Positions 44,392-54,101 of a DNA stretch of 64,000 nt are shown here, piece by piece (the first letter of the stretch is position 1; each line of letters begins with the position of its first letter). The notes below the pieces were generated by a model, which had not been told where the DNA came from, did no database searches, and saw nothing but the letters and a program-made list of their open reading frames with translations. A program made the translations under genes and the position numbers. Source of the stretch: Candidatus Galacturonatibacter soehngenii (GTDB lineage Bacteria > Bacillota > Clostridia > Lachnospirales > Lachnospiraceae); assembly GCF_008830185.1 (NCBI RefSeq), contig NZ_WAGX01000004.1:62001-126000 (forward strand), written 5' to 3'.

Positions 44392-44967
44392 TTATAGAGG
44401 GCTTAGACCAAAATAATTGAGTAGACCACTATAAATTGCATATGCAAAAGCATATTGCTGATTCGCAAGTTTCCAAGCGTCGGAAGCATTTGTGATATAC
44501 GCAAGTTCAACTAATATCGCAGGCATATTTGTTCTTCTTAGAACATAAAGAGTAGGATTGATAATGATACCATTGTTTTGTGTACCTAACCTTCTCACTA
44601 TTTCACGTAAAATATCATCTCCAAGCCAATAACTTTCACTATATAAGGATGCGACATATACTTCAGAACCATTAATGTTAGGATTTTCATTTGCATTTAC
44701 ATGTATGCTAATAAAGTAATCTGCTGGCCATTCATTTGCCATATTTACACGTTCATTTAGACTTGATAAGTTATCCGTACCAAGAACTTCCGTTGGAGTA
44801 GTTCTAGAAGTACGAACTTCAAAACGTGGGTCAGCTGCCAGTAAATCAGCAAGATATCGTCCTACCATGTAATTAATATCTGATTCATAAATTCCGTTGC
44901 CTTCTGCTCCGCTATTGTGGTAACCAATTGGGTTGTGACCCTGATCAATAAAAATGCGGATAGCCAA
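44392..44967 (-). CDS. N-acetylmuramoyl-L-alanine amidase, Amidase_3
   Basis: A 191-residue zinc amidase that cleaves the amide between muramic acid and the stem peptide. The zinc-site histidines are FIDQGHNPIG and SIHVNANE, with the glutamate of MPAILVELAYITN. There is no signal peptide or cell-wall domain, so it may be released by lysis or exported otherwise. The TTG at 44967 is chosen because GAAGGTGAT precedes it by 6 bases; a second in-frame TTG at 44985 would absorb that site. Upstream shows no clear operon partner. Confidence 0.85.
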   Translation of the reverse strand: MAIRIFIDQGHNPIGYHNSGAEGNGIYESDINYMVGRYLADLLAADPRFEVRTSRTTPTEVLGTDNLSSLNERVNMANEWPADYFISIHVNANENPNINGSEVYVASLYSESYWLGDDILREIVRRLGTQNNGIIINPTLYVLRRTNMPAILVELAYITNASDAWKLANQQYAFAYAIYSGLLNYFGLSPL

Positions 44968-45066
44968 AATATCACCTTCTATCAATAATAAAGTTGTTTT
45001 AATATATGCCTTAGTATTACAAATGTGAACAATATTTAAACATATTATAAAAATTCAAAATATCTA

Positions 45067-45095
45067 TTGACTTATTGTCAAATATGTTGTATAAA
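45067..45095 (+). promoter_or_regulatory. Promoter of cysK
   Basis: TTGACT (45067) and TATAAA (45090) are 17 bases apart, about 75 bases before the start codon. Confidence 0.7.
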
Positions 45096-45109
45096 TTAAA
45101 CATAGTATT

Positions 45110-45126
45110 CATACTAAGTAAGTATG
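45110..45126 (+). promoter_or_regulatory. Inverted repeat, candidate cysteine-regulator site
   Basis: CATACT and AGTATG flank a 5-base centre just downstream of the expected transcription start. In Firmicutes Rrf2-type regulators such as CymR control cysK, so an operator role is inferred. Confidence 0.45.
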
Positions 45127-45172
45127 AAAAAAGAAATCGAATAAAAACGGGAAAAAATAGGAGGTTTTAATC

Positions 45173-46102
45173 ATGGCAAATATTTATGGTAATATTACAG
45201 AATTAGTTGGTAGAACACCTTTAGTTGATTTAAAAAAAATAGCAGCTTCAGAGAATTTGGAAGCAAGGATACTTGGTAAACTTGAATATTTCAATCCAGC
45301 AGGAAGTGTTAAAGATAGAATTGCAAAAGCAATGATAGACGATGCAGAACAAAAAGGATTAATAAAAGAAGGATCAACAATTATTGAACCTACTAGTGGA
45401 AATACTGGTATTGGTCTTGCATCTGTTGCAGCAGCCAGAGGATATAAAGCAATCTTTGTTATGCCAGAGACTATGAGTGTTGAAAGAAGAAAACTTTTAA
45501 AAGGATATGGTGCTGAGATTGTACTAACTGAAGGTGCAAAAGGAATGTCAGGTGCAATAGCAAAAGCAGATGAGTTGGTAAAAGAGATTCCAGATGCAAT
45601 TATTCTTGGACAGTTTATTAATGAAGCAAATCCAAAGATTCATTTTGAGACAACTGGACCTGAAATCTGGAATGATACCGATGGTAAAGTTGATATATTA
45701 GTATCTGGTATTGGAACTGGTGGAACTGTAACAGGAGCAGGTGAATATTTAAAGAGTAAGAACTCAGATATTAAAGTGGTTGCAGTAGAACCAGCAAGTT
45801 CACCAGTATTGACAAAAGGAACACCAGGACCTCATAAGATTCAAGGTATTGGTGCAGGCTTTATACCAAAAGTTCTTAATACAAAAGTGTATGATGAGGT
45901 CTTAACCGTTGAAAATGATGATGCATTTGCTACTGGAAAGTTAATTGGTGTGACAGAAGGTATTTTGGTTGGTATCTCTTCTGGTGCAGCTCTTTATGCA
46001 GCAATTCAATTAGCAAAAAGACCAGAGAATAAAGGAAAGACAATTGTAGCAGTTCTTCCAGATACAGGGGAGAGATATTTGTCCACTCCATTGTTTGATT
46101 AA
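45173..46102 (+). CDS. cysK: Cysteine synthase A (O-acetylserine sulfhydrylase)
   Basis: A 309-residue PLP enzyme that makes cysteine from O-acetylserine and sulfide. Lys47 in the PxGSVKDR motif ([10 protein letters not shown]) binds the cofactor; the [10 protein letters not shown] loop contacts the substrate carboxylate; [10 protein letters not shown] binds the phosphate. ATAGGAGGTTTTAA precedes the ATG. It is followed by a hairpin and the C-S lyase gene. Confidence 0.95.
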   Translation: MANIYGNITELVGRTPLVDLKKIAASENLEARILGKLEYFNPAGSVKDRIAKAMIDDAEQKGLIKEGSTIIEPTSGNTGIGLASVAAARGYKAIFVMPETMSVERRKLLKGYGAEIVLTEGAKGMSGAIAKADELVKEIPDAIILGQFINEANPKIHFETTGPEIWNDTDGKVDILVSGIGTGGTVTGAGEYLKSKNSDIKVVAVEPASSPVLTKGTPGPHKIQGIGAGFIPKVLNTKVYDEVLTVENDDAFATGKLIGVTEGILVGISSGAALYAAIQLAKRPENKGKTIVAVLPDTGERYLSTPLFD

Positions 46103-46132
46103 TTTGATTCTAATATCATAATAGATACGAAT

Positions 46133-46166
46133 AAACGGTAATTTGAGTGAAATCAGATTGCCGTTT
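46133..46166 (+). terminator. Hairpin between cysK and the C-S lyase gene
   Basis: AAACGGTAAT pairs with ATTGCCGTTT with one G-U pair. No T run follows, so it may be a weak terminator or an mRNA-protecting structure. Confidence 0.4.
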
Positions 46167-46193
46167 ATGTATTTCGTTAAAAAGGAGGTAGCC

Positions 46194-47381
46194 ATGCAAT
46201 ATAATTTTGATGAACCAATTAACAGAAAAAATACATATAGTATCAAGTATGACGGAGCAGCTAAATTTAAGAAACCAGACGATTTGCTACCTCTTTGGAT
46301 TGCAGATATGGACTTTTTATCTCCTCCCATTGTGTCAGACAAATTAAAAGAACTAGCAGAGAGGGGCGTATATGGATATTCTTTAATTAATCAGGAGTAT
46401 TATCAGGCAGTGCAAAACTGGTATGTTAATCATTATGATTGGAATCCGAAGCAAGAGTGGCTTTTGGTAACTCCAGGTATTGTTTTTGCAATGGCAATGG
46501 CAATACGGGCATTGACAAAAGAAGGAGAGGGTGTTTTAATTCAACGACCAGTGTACTATCCATTTACCACGGTGATTGAAAGAAATAACAGGAAATTGGT
46601 AAATAGTCCTCTTAGATTAGTAAATGGAAGATATGAAATAGATTATGAGGATTTTGAAAATAAGATAGTACAAAATAATGTAAAGATATTTTTGCTTTGC
46701 AATCCCCATAACCCAGTAGGGCGAGTGTGGACAAAAGAAGAAATAAAAAAGCTTGCAGATATTTGTTTGAAACGGAATGTGACAATAGTATCGGATGAGA
46801 TACATAGTGACTATGTATACCAAGGACATAAACATACTGTTTTAAGCAAATTAGATAAAGCCTATGAAGAAATTACAATTACTTGTACTGCACCAACAAA
46901 AACTTTTAATCTGGCAGGCTTACAAATCTCAAATATATGGATTCCCAATTTGCAGATTAGAAAAAGCATTCGAAGAGAAATTGTAAAAACAGGGTACGAT
47001 TGGCCTTCTTTGACAGGAATTATTGCATGTCAGGCAGCCTATCAAGGTGGAAAAGACTGGTTGATTCACGTGAAAGAGTACTTAACGGATAATTTGAATT
47101 ACGTGAAAGAGTTTTTAACACATGAATTACCAGAAGTAAAATTAATAGAACCAGAAGGAACGTATTTAATCTGGCTAGACTTTCGAGGACTTTTATTGCC
47201 AGATGAGGTAATTGAAAACCTGATTGTCCATAAAGCAAAGCTTTGGCTTGATCATGGAACGATGTTTGGAGAAGAGGGAAAAGGGTTTCAAAGGATTAAT
47301 ATAGCATGTCCAAGGTCAGTGCTAGAGGAAGCAATGAATCGAATAAAGTTTGCGTTTAAACCAAATAAAATCAATGTATAA
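46194..47381 (+). CDS. PLP-dependent C-S lyase (MalY/PatB-type)
   Basis: A 395-residue class I/II aminotransferase-fold enzyme. The start MQYNFDEPINRKNTYSIKYD, LPLWIADMDF, NPHNPVGRVW, SDEIHSDYVY and cofactor Lys in PTKTFNLAGLQ are typical of cystathionine beta-lyases of the MalY/PatB type, which release homocysteine or sulfide. The ATG at 46194 is preferred over 46143 because AAAAAGGAGGTAGCC precedes it. Its place after cysK points to sulfur amino-acid metabolism. Confidence 0.88.
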   Translation: MQYNFDEPINRKNTYSIKYDGAAKFKKPDDLLPLWIADMDFLSPPIVSDKLKELAERGVYGYSLINQEYYQAVQNWYVNHYDWNPKQEWLLVTPGIVFAMAMAIRALTKEGEGVLIQRPVYYPFTTVIERNNRKLVNSPLRLVNGRYEIDYEDFENKIVQNNVKIFLLCNPHNPVGRVWTKEEIKKLADICLKRNVTIVSDEIHSDYVYQGHKHTVLSKLDKAYEEITITCTAPTKTFNLAGLQISNIWIPNLQIRKSIRREIVKTGYDWPSLTGIIACQAAYQGGKDWLIHVKEYLTDNLNYVKEFLTHELPEVKLIEPEGTYLIWLDFRGLLLPDEVIENLIVHKAKLWLDHGTMFGEEGKGFQRINIACPRSVLEEAMNRIKFAFKPNKINV

Positions 47382-47395
47382 TCAGTTAATAATCG

Positions 47396-47424
47396 TTGAC
47401 AAAACGAAAAAATCATACTATACT
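47396..47424 (+). promoter_or_regulatory. Promoter of the Trp T-box leader
   Basis: TTGACA (47396) and TATACT (47419) have a 17-base spacer. Confidence 0.8.
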
Positions 47425-47430
47425 GTAGCA

Positions 47431-47706
47431 AAGTAAAGGATTAAACCGTGGAGCAAGAGTAGTAATGATATGCGTTGTTTTTCAGAGAGCTATCGTGTGG
47501 TGAAAGATAGTAACAATGGTATGATGAATGGACTTGTGAGGGCAGCTTGAAACCAATTGGAAGTAGACGCTGACGGAAGCCTTATCCGTTAACAACAAGG
47601 TATGCATGTTTGTGCGTAAGGAAGAGTGGATGTTTATACATCAAACTGGGTGGTACCGCAGAAGTTTAGCTTTTGTCCCTATTATAGGGGCAGAAGCTTT
47701 TTTTTG
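47431..47706 (+). ncRNA. T-box leader with UGG specifier
   Basis: A tRNA-sensing riboswitch. The T-box core GGGTGGTACCGC is at 47648-47659. In stem I the AGAGAG motif is at about 47487 and the specifier codon reads TGG at 47529-47531, in the 3' side of the specifier loop followed by A and a pairing CTTG. The terminator stem AGCTTTTGTCCCT with AGGGGCAGAAGCT and eight T ends at 47705. Uncharged tRNA-Trp should disrupt it and turn on trpD. Confidence 0.9.
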
Positions 47707-47747
47707 TATAATAGAAAAGTTCTTCGAATTATTTATTATATAAAAAA
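47706..47747 (+). repeat. Copy of the TATATAATAGG palindromic repeat
   Basis: GTATAATAGAAAAGTTC, a short centre and GAATTATTTATTATATA form an imperfect palindrome immediately after the T-box terminator. Confidence 0.55.
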
Positions 47748-47807
47748 GTACCATGTAATATATACCCCTCCATGCATAATATGCCCATGATGAAAGGAGT
47801 TAATATT

Positions 47808-48827
47808 ATGATTAAAGAAGCGATTTATCAACTAATTAATGGCAAGGATTTAACGTTTGAAGAAGCAAAAAGTGTTATGGAAGAAATGATGGATGGAACA
47901 GCCACACAGGCACAAATGGGAGCATTTTTGACGGGTTTAAGGATGCAGGGCGAAACCATTGAAGAGATTACGGCATTTGCAACGGTTATGAGAGAAAAAG
48001 GGATCAAAATTACACCACAAAGAGAAGTTATAGACATTGTAGGAACAGGCGGAGACGAGGTAGGCACCTTTAATATCTCAACTACAAGTGCATTTGTAGT
48101 TGCAGCAGGAAAAGTACCAGTTGCAAAACATGGAAATAGAAGTGTATCAAGTAAAAGCGGAGCCGCAGATGTACTTGAAAAGTTGGGAGTTAATTTAATG
48201 CTCACCCCAACACAAAATGAACAGATATTAAATGATATTGGGATTTGCTTTATGTTTGCCCCAGTGTATCATTCCTCCATGAAGTATGCCGCTCCAGTCA
48301 GAAAAGAATTAGGTATTCGGACGGTGTTTAATATTCTAGGTCCGCTGTCTAACCCAGCGGCTGCTACGATGCAACTATTAGGCGTATATGACCCAAAGCT
48401 TGCAAAACCCTTGGCATCTGTGCTTGCTAATCTAGGAGTCACAAGAGGAGTAGTTGTATGCGGAAAAGATGGACTTGATGAAATAACATTAACAGGAGAG
48501 ACAATGGTGTATGAAATTCGAGAGGGAAATATAACCAATTACACCATTAAACCAGAAGATTTTGGGTTAAAGTCTTGCGAATTATCAGAACTTATAGGGG
48601 GAACTCCAGAAGAAAATGCCAAAATAAGTCAAGATATTTTGTTAGGAAAAGAACTAGGAGCAAAAAGAGATGTTATTCTTATGAATGCTGGCATGTGTTT
48701 ATATCTTGGGATTGACAAAATTACACTAAAACAAGGAGTAGAAATGGCAGCAGAGATAATTGATTCAAAGAAGGCTTATGATAAACTATTGGAATTTGTA
48801 GAAGCGACTAACCATGTTGTGAAATAG
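47808..48827 (+). CDS. trpD: Anthranilate phosphoribosyltransferase
   Basis: A 339-residue enzyme that joins anthranilate and PRPP, the second step of tryptophan synthesis. The PRPP-binding GTGGDEVGTFNIS and KHGNRSVSSKSGAADVLE, and LGPLSNPA, are hallmarks. The ATG at 47808 follows GAAAGGAG; an upstream in-frame start would add a poor N-terminus. It lies alone after a Trp T-box; trpE, trpG, trpC, trpF, trpB and trpA are not adjacent and are presumably elsewhere. Confidence 0.93.
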   Translation: MIKEAIYQLINGKDLTFEEAKSVMEEMMDGTATQAQMGAFLTGLRMQGETIEEITAFATVMREKGIKITPQREVIDIVGTGGDEVGTFNISTTSAFVVAAGKVPVAKHGNRSVSSKSGAADVLEKLGVNLMLTPTQNEQILNDIGICFMFAPVYHSSMKYAAPVRKELGIRTVFNILGPLSNPAAATMQLLGVYDPKLAKPLASVLANLGVTRGVVVCGKDGLDEITLTGETMVYEIREGNITNYTIKPEDFGLKSCELSELIGGTPEENAKISQDILLGKELGAKRDVILMNAGMCLYLGIDKITLKQGVEMAAEIIDSKKAYDKLLEFVEATNHVVK

Positions 48828-48920
48828 GAGGTTCAATCGATTGGTACTATTTAGCGATTTACAAATAAAGTTTTTTTGTGTATTCTTGTAATAAGAGTTA
48901 AATGTACGAGGAGATAATGA

Positions 48921-49139
48921 ATGAGATTGATAATTGATAGATTTGAAGGCAAGTTTGCTGTCTGTATACAGGAGGATAAGATAATTAATATTCCAAGGTA
49001 TAAGCTTCCGATTGAAGCGAAAGACGGAGATTGCCTAGCATTGGAAAATGGATTTTTTGTAGTAAAGAAGGAAGAAACAGAGGAAAAAAGAAGAAGTGTT
49101 AAAAAATTAATGGAAGATTTAAAGAAGAGAAATAAATAA
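48921..49139 (+). CDS. DUF3006 family small protein
   Basis: A 72-residue protein: LIIDRFEGKFAVCI, then LPIEAKDGDCLALENGFFVV, the full DUF3006 domain, and a basic helical tail. Such proteins are often encoded next to exported metallo-hydrolases, but none is here. ACGAGGAGATAAT precedes the ATG. Function unknown. Confidence 0.75.
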   Translation: MRLIIDRFEGKFAVCIQEDKIINIPRYKLPIEAKDGDCLALENGFFVVKKEETEEKRRSVKKLMEDLKKRNK

Positions 49140-49173
49140 TTTTTTCGATAACACGAATATATGTGAAAGACTC

Positions 49174-49201
49174 TTGACAAATGAATTGCATATGATAAAA
49201 T
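49174..49201 (+). promoter_or_regulatory. Promoter of the Leu T-box leader
   Basis: TTGACA (49174) and TAAAAT (49196) have a 16-base spacer. Confidence 0.7.
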
Positions 49202-49207
49202 ATCAAT

Positions 49208-49458
49208 ATTGTAAAGATATAGATACAGACTGTGATGAGGAGTATTAAGAGAAATAAGGTTACAGAGAACTATCGGTTGGTGTGAGATAGTACCTGAAAG
49301 CTCCCAACTCGCCTCGGAGTTCCTTAATTGAAGGTAGTAGATTAGGGCGGTTGTTCCCGTTATAGAATACAGAGTGCATTTTACTATGTAAAATGAATTA
49401 GAGTGGTACCGCGAATATTCCCTTTCGTCTCTATTGATGAGATGAGAGGGATTTTTTT
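49208..49458 (+). ncRNA. T-box leader with CUC specifier
   Basis: The T-box core AGAGTGGTACCGCG is at 49400-49413. In stem I the AGAGA motif is at 49264 and the specifier CTC at 49301-49303 within GAAAGCTCCC. The terminator arms TCCCTTTCGTCTC and GAGATGAGAGGGA have two G-U pairs and precede seven T. It senses uncharged tRNA-Leu to control leuS. Confidence 0.9.
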
Positions 49459-49477
49459 AGTTGAGAGGAGAAGTTTT

Positions 49478-51883
49478 ATGTCAGAAGTTTATAACCACAA
49501 GATTGTAGAAAAAAAATGGCAAAAAGTTTGGGATGATGAGAAAGCATTTAAGGTAGAAAATGATTACTCAAAGCCAAAGTACTATGCTTTAGTCGAATTT
49601 CCTTATCCATCAGGACAAGGACTTCATGTAGGTCATCCAAGACCGTATACGGCACTTGATATTGTAGCACGAAAAAGAAGAATGCAAGGATATAATGTTT
49701 TATATCCAATGGGTTGGGATGCATTTGGACTTCCTACGGAAAACTATGCAATTAAAAATAAAATTCATCCAAAGGTTGTTACAAAGAATAATGTACAAAG
49801 ATTTAAAGAACAATTACACGCACTTGGATATTCCTTTGACTGGGACAGAGAAATCAATACAACAGATCCAAATTATTATCACTGGACGCAATGGATTTTT
49901 CTAAAGCTATTTAAGGCAGGACTAGCATACAAATCAGAAATGCCAATTAATTGGTGTACCTCTTGTAAAGTTGGACTTGCAAACGAAGAAGTAGTAAATG
50001 GTGTATGTGAGCGTTGTGGTTCTGAAGTGGTTCGAAAAGTTAAGAGTCAGTGGATGCTTAAAATTACCGAATATGCAGATAAACTGATTGAAGGCTTAGA
50101 CAGCGTTGATTATGTGGAAAAAGTTAAAGTGTCACAGAAAAACTGGATCGGAAAATCAGAAGGTGCTGAAGTTGACTTTATCGTTAAGGGAAAAGAAGAA
50201 AAGTTAAGAATCTACACCACAAGACCAGATACTTTATTTGGTGTTACCTATATGGTTGTATCACCAGAACATCCAATGATTGAAAAATATAAAGAGGATA
50301 TAAAAAATTGGAATGCTGTTGTTGAATATAAAGAAATGGCAGCCAAAAAATCCGATTTTGAACGTGCAGAGCTTGCGAAAGAAAAAACAGGAGTTGTGCT
50401 GGATGGACTTACTGCAATTAATCCAGTTAACGGAAAGGAAATACCAATCTGGATCTCTGATTATGTATTAATGACTTATGGAACAGGAGCGATTATGGCG
50501 GTTCCAGCTCATGATGAAAGAGACTGGGAATTTGCAAAAAAATTCGGGCTTCCAATCATAGAGGTAGTAGCAGGTGGAGATGTTCAAAATGAAGCATTTA
50601 CCAATGTTGCAACTGGAACGATAGTAAATTCTGATTTCTTAAATGGCTTAGAAGTAGCGGATGCCAAAAAGAAAATCATTGAGTTCTTAAGTGAAAAAGG
50701 TATTGGAGAAAAGAAAGTTAACTTTAAATTAAGAGACTGGGTATTCTCAAGACAAAGATATTGGGGAGAACCAATTCCAATCATTGCATGTGATAAATGT
50801 GGATATGTACCACTAGAAGAAAGTGAACTTCCTTTAGAACTTCCAGAAGTGGATAGTTATATGCCAACCGATAATGGCGAGTCACCAATTGCTGCTATGA
50901 CCGATTGGGTGAACACAACTTGCCCATGTTGTGGCGGACCTGCAAAAAGAGAAACCGATACTATGCCTCAATGGGCAGGATCCTCTTGGTATTTCTTAAG
51001 ATATACAGATCCAGATAATAACGAAGCGCTTGCAAGCAAAGAAGCATTAAATTATTGGTTACCAGTTGATTGGTACAATGGAGGAATGGAACATACCACA
51101 CTTCATTTATTATATTCACGTTTTTGGCATAAATTCTTATACGATAACAAGATTGTTCCGACATCTGAGCCATACCAAAAGAGAACATCCCATGGTATGA
51201 TTTTAGGAGAAAACGGTGAGAAGATGTCAAAGTCACGTGGAAATGTAGTAAATCCAGATGACATCATTACGGAATATGGCGCAGATACGCTTCGTACCTA
51301 CGAAATGTTTATTGGAGCTTTTGAACTAAGTGCATCATGGTCAGAAGACGGAGTAAAAGGATGCAGACGTTTCTTAGATAGAGTGTGGAAGCTTCAAGAT
51401 ATGATAACAGATGATTTGGAATATTCCTCTGACTTAGAGACAAAAATGCATCAAACAATAAAGAAAGTGAGTGCAGATTTTGAAAGCTTAAAATACAATA
51501 CTGCAATAGCTTCTATGATGGCATTGATTAATGAGTTCTATAAAAAGAACCAAGTAACCAAAGGTGAATTTAAAACGTTTATCACATTGCTTAATCCAGT
51601 TGCTCCTCATATAACGGAAGAATTATGGTCTATATTAGGCTTTGAAGGTAAGATTTATCAAGCAACCTGGCCAGAATTTGATGAAGAAAAGACAGTGGAA
51701 AACACCATTGAAATTGCAGTTCAAATAAATGGAAAGACAAAAGGAACCATTGCAATCAATAGAGAAGAAGCAAAAGAGGATGTAATTGCGAAAGCAAAAG
51801 AAGAAATCGCAGATAAACTTACAGGTACAATTGTAAAAGAAATCTATGTTCCTGGACGCATTGTAAATATTGTTCAAAAATAA
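49478..51883 (+). CDS. leuS: Leucyl-tRNA synthetase
   Basis: An 801-residue class I synthetase. The HIGH-type motif is HVGH ([16 protein letters not shown]), and EKMSKSRGN is the KMSKS loop. The CP1 editing domain has [12 protein letters not shown], and zinc-binding Cys pairs are CTSCKVG and CERCG. The ATG at 49478 follows GAGAGGAGAAG; an upstream open frame through the T-box is not used. The CP1 and C-terminal domains are complete. Confidence 0.97.
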   Translation: MSEVYNHKIVEKKWQKVWDDEKAFKVENDYSKPKYYALVEFPYPSGQGLHVGHPRPYTALDIVARKRRMQGYNVLYPMGWDAFGLPTENYAIKNKIHPKVVTKNNVQRFKEQLHALGYSFDWDREINTTDPNYYHWTQWIFLKLFKAGLAYKSEMPINWCTSCKVGLANEEVVNGVCERCGSEVVRKVKSQWMLKITEYADKLIEGLDSVDYVEKVKVSQKNWIGKSEGAEVDFIVKGKEEKLRIYTTRPDTLFGVTYMVVSPEHPMIEKYKEDIKNWNAVVEYKEMAAKKSDFERAELAKEKTGVVLDGLTAINPVNGKEIPIWISDYVLMTYGTGAIMAVPAHDERDWEFAKKFGLPIIEVVAGGDVQNEAFTNVATGTIVNSDFLNGLEVADAKKKIIEFLSEKGIGEKKVNFKLRDWVFSRQRYWGEPIPIIACDKCGYVPLEESELPLELPEVDSYMPTDNGESPIAAMTDWVNTTCPCCGGPAKRETDTMPQWAGSSWYFLRYTDPDNNEALASKEALNYWLPVDWYNGGMEHTTLHLLYSRFWHKFLYDNKIVPTSEPYQKRTSHGMILGENGEKMSKSRGNVVNPDDIITEYGADTLRTYEMFIGAFELSASWSEDGVKGCRRFLDRVWKLQDMITDDLEYSSDLETKMHQTIKKVSADFESLKYNTAIASMMALINEFYKKNQVTKGEFKTFITLLNPVAPHITEELWSILGFEGKIYQATWPEFDEEKTVENTIEIAVQINGKTKGTIAINREEAKEDVIAKAKEEIADKLTGTIVKEIYVPGRIVNIVQK

Positions 51884-51922
51884 AATCATTTGTTTCATAT
51901 AAACAGATGAATGTATGGAGCT

Positions 51923-51952
51923 AACAGCAAGGTGAAAAGCCTTGCTGTTTAC
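51923..51952 (+). terminator. Terminator of leuS
   Basis: AACAGCAAGG pairs with CCTTGCTGTT (10 bp, 7-base loop). The tail TACATATTATT is T-poor but typical hairpin length supports it. Confidence 0.6.
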
Positions 51953-52264
51953 ATATTATTATTAAATTTTATTATTTGATATTAGAACAAAAGGATATTT
52001 ATGGATTCACTTTTTACACAATTACACATATTATGAAAATATAAGTATTTTAAGAAAATCTTACAAAAATAGAAAGTAATGAAAAAATATTGAATTTTTA
52101 AATTTCTTTTGGTATTATTTTATCAAATGAATATTAGTAAGTTGTTTTGATTCAATATTTCGCACATGCAAGTAAGAGTAATTTACTAATACTTATTTTA
52201 ATAATTTCATAGCAGTTTATAACCAGAATATAAACTGGAATACGATTGAGAAAGAGAGAGAACT
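51953..52264 (+). other. Intergenic region before the DUF3048 gene
   Basis: About 310 bases, very A+T-rich, with no open frame above 12 codons with a good site. No riboswitch or convincing promoter recognised. Confidence 0.4.
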
Positions 52265-53440
52265 ATGAAAAAATTACAAATAGTTTTTTTAGCAGCAATG
52301 ACTGCTACCTTAATGTTTGCTGGATGTGGTTCAAAAGCAACGCAAGAACCTGTTGAACCAGCAACGGTTGAAAAACCAGTGGAAGAGGTTAAGGAGCCAG
52401 AAGAGCCTGTCGTGGAAGAATCAAAGGAAGAAGTACTTCCAGAGGGAAAGAAACGAAGTGCTTTAACAAATGAAATTTTAGATAAAGCAGTTGTAGATAG
52501 TCGCCCTATTGCTATTATGCTTCCAACTGATAAAGCAGCACAGCCTCAATATGGTATTGGTAATGCAGGGATTTTATATGAATGTATGGAAGAAGGAAAT
52601 ATGTCCCGTCAGATGGCAATCATTGAAGATTGGCAGAATATATCTCAGCTAGGTAATGTAAGAAGTTGCCGTGATTACTATGTTTACTGGGCATTGGAAT
52701 GGGATTCTATTTTAGTACATTTTGGTGGTCCATATTATCTTGCAGATATTGTATCTAGAGATTATGTAGATAATATCACAGGATGTGCTGTTAATAGTAT
52801 GACAGCAGCACCAGGAGCAGGAGCTTTTTATCGTACAACAGATAAACAAGCACCTCATAATGCATATATATCAGGACCTAAGATTGTAGAATATGCGAAT
52901 TCCCTTAAGTATTCATTAGAGCATAGAAGTGAGTACTTTGATGAAGATCACTTTAAATTTGCAAAAGAGGATGAACCAAACACTCTCGCATCTGCAACGG
53001 GTGCGCTAGAAGCTACTAAAGTTGATTTAACACCAGCATTTCCATATACCCAGTCTGCATTAGAATACAATGCGACAGAGGGAATTTACTATAAGACTTT
53101 ATATGGTTCAGCACAAAAAGATGGTGCAACTGGTGAGCAATTAAAGTTTGAAAATGTAATTGTACAGTTTACTTATCACGAAACAAGAGATGCAAAAGGC
53201 TATCTTGCTTTTGGATGTGTTGACGATGAGTATGATGGATACTTCATCACAGAAGGAAAAGCAATTCATGTTAATTGGAAAAAAACCTCTGACAATGGAG
53301 CTACAAAATACTATGATGACAATGGCAATGAAATAGAATTAAATACAGGTAAGACGTATATTGCAGTTGTTGAACATGACAAATCCGTTATCATTAACGG
53401 AGAAAAATATTTCTCAAATAAAAACAAATCAGCTCAATAA
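52265..53440 (+). CDS. DUF3048 domain lipoprotein (YerB-like)
   Basis: A 391-residue lipoprotein: lipobox MFAGC ends at Cys21, an acidic Pro-Glu-Val-rich linker (about 28-60) leads to the DUF3048 domain with RPIAIMLPTDKAAQPQYGI, LGNVRSCRDYYVYWALEWDS and a C-terminal TGKTYIAVV. This family is surface-exposed and of unknown function, possibly cell-wall related. AAAGAGAGAGAAC precedes the ATG. Confidence 0.85.
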   Translation: MKKLQIVFLAAMTATLMFAGCGSKATQEPVEPATVEKPVEEVKEPEEPVVEESKEEVLPEGKKRSALTNEILDKAVVDSRPIAIMLPTDKAAQPQYGIGNAGILYECMEEGNMSRQMAIIEDWQNISQLGNVRSCRDYYVYWALEWDSILVHFGGPYYLADIVSRDYVDNITGCAVNSMTAAPGAGAFYRTTDKQAPHNAYISGPKIVEYANSLKYSLEHRSEYFDEDHFKFAKEDEPNTLASATGALEATKVDLTPAFPYTQSALEYNATEGIYYKTLYGSAQKDGATGEQLKFENVIVQFTYHETRDAKGYLAFGCVDDEYDGYFITEGKAIHVNWKKTSDNGATKYYDDNGNEIELNTGKTYIAVVEHDKSVIINGEKYFSNKNKSAQ

Positions 53441-53504
53441 TAACTAAAAAGTGCGTAATTTTAAATTGTGTTTTTTACAGAAAACACCTTGTTAAAAGGA
53501 TTGA

Positions 53505-53549
53505 TGTACTCGTGCTATTGGTGTAAACTAATAGCAGGGGTACATTTTT
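53505..53549 (+). terminator. Terminator after the DUF3048 gene
   Basis: TGTACTCGTGCTATT pairs with AATAGCAGGGGTACA over 14 of 15 positions, with a 10-base loop and TTTTT. Confidence 0.75.
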
Positions 53550-53579
53550 ATGTAATCGAAATTAAAAGAGGTGTTGAGT

Positions 53580-54083
53580 ATGTATGATGAATTAACAAAG
53601 AGTGATATTAAAAGAATGCAAGAAGAAATTGAATATAGAAAGTTGGTGGTTCGAAAAGAAGCATTGGAGGCAGTAAAGGAAGCAAGAGCACATGGTGATT
53701 TGAGCGAGAATTTTGAGTATTATGCAGCTAAAAAAGATAAAAATAGCAATGAAAGTAGGATTCGATATCTGGAAAAAATGATTAAAACGGCTAAAATCAT
53801 TTCAGATGATTCAAAAGAAGATGAAGTTGGTATTAATAATACAATCAAGGTCTATTTTGAGGAAGATGATTTAATTGAGACATATAAATTAATTACAACA
53901 GTGAGAGGAAACTCCTTGGCAGGATTAATTAGCATTGAATCACCTCTTGGAAAAGCCGTACTTGGGCGTAAAGTGAATGACAGAGTTTTTGTAAAAGTAA
54001 GTGAGGATTACGGTTACTATATCGTAATAAAAGAAATTAACAAGACAGTAGATGATGGAAGCGATAAACTTAGAAGCTTTTAA
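53580..54083 (+). CDS. GreA/GreB-type transcription cleavage factor
   Basis: A 167-residue protein. The N-terminal coiled coil carries the acidic tip in AHGDLSENFEYYAAK (Asp and Glu needed for RNA cleavage), followed by the FKBP-like C-terminal domain (KAVLGRKVNDRVFVKV). It should help stalled RNA polymerase. It is slightly longer than typical GreA and diverged, so it may be a paralogue. The ATG at 53580 with AGAGGTG is preferred over an upstream TTG. Confidence 0.85.
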   Translation: MYDELTKSDIKRMQEEIEYRKLVVRKEALEAVKEARAHGDLSENFEYYAAKKDKNSNESRIRYLEKMIKTAKIISDDSKEDEVGINNTIKVYFEEDDLIETYKLITTVRGNSLAGLISIESPLGKAVLGRKVNDRVFVKVSEDYGYYIVIKEINKTVDDGSDKLRSF

Positions 54084-54101
54084 GCTTTAGAGGAGAAAAA
54101 G

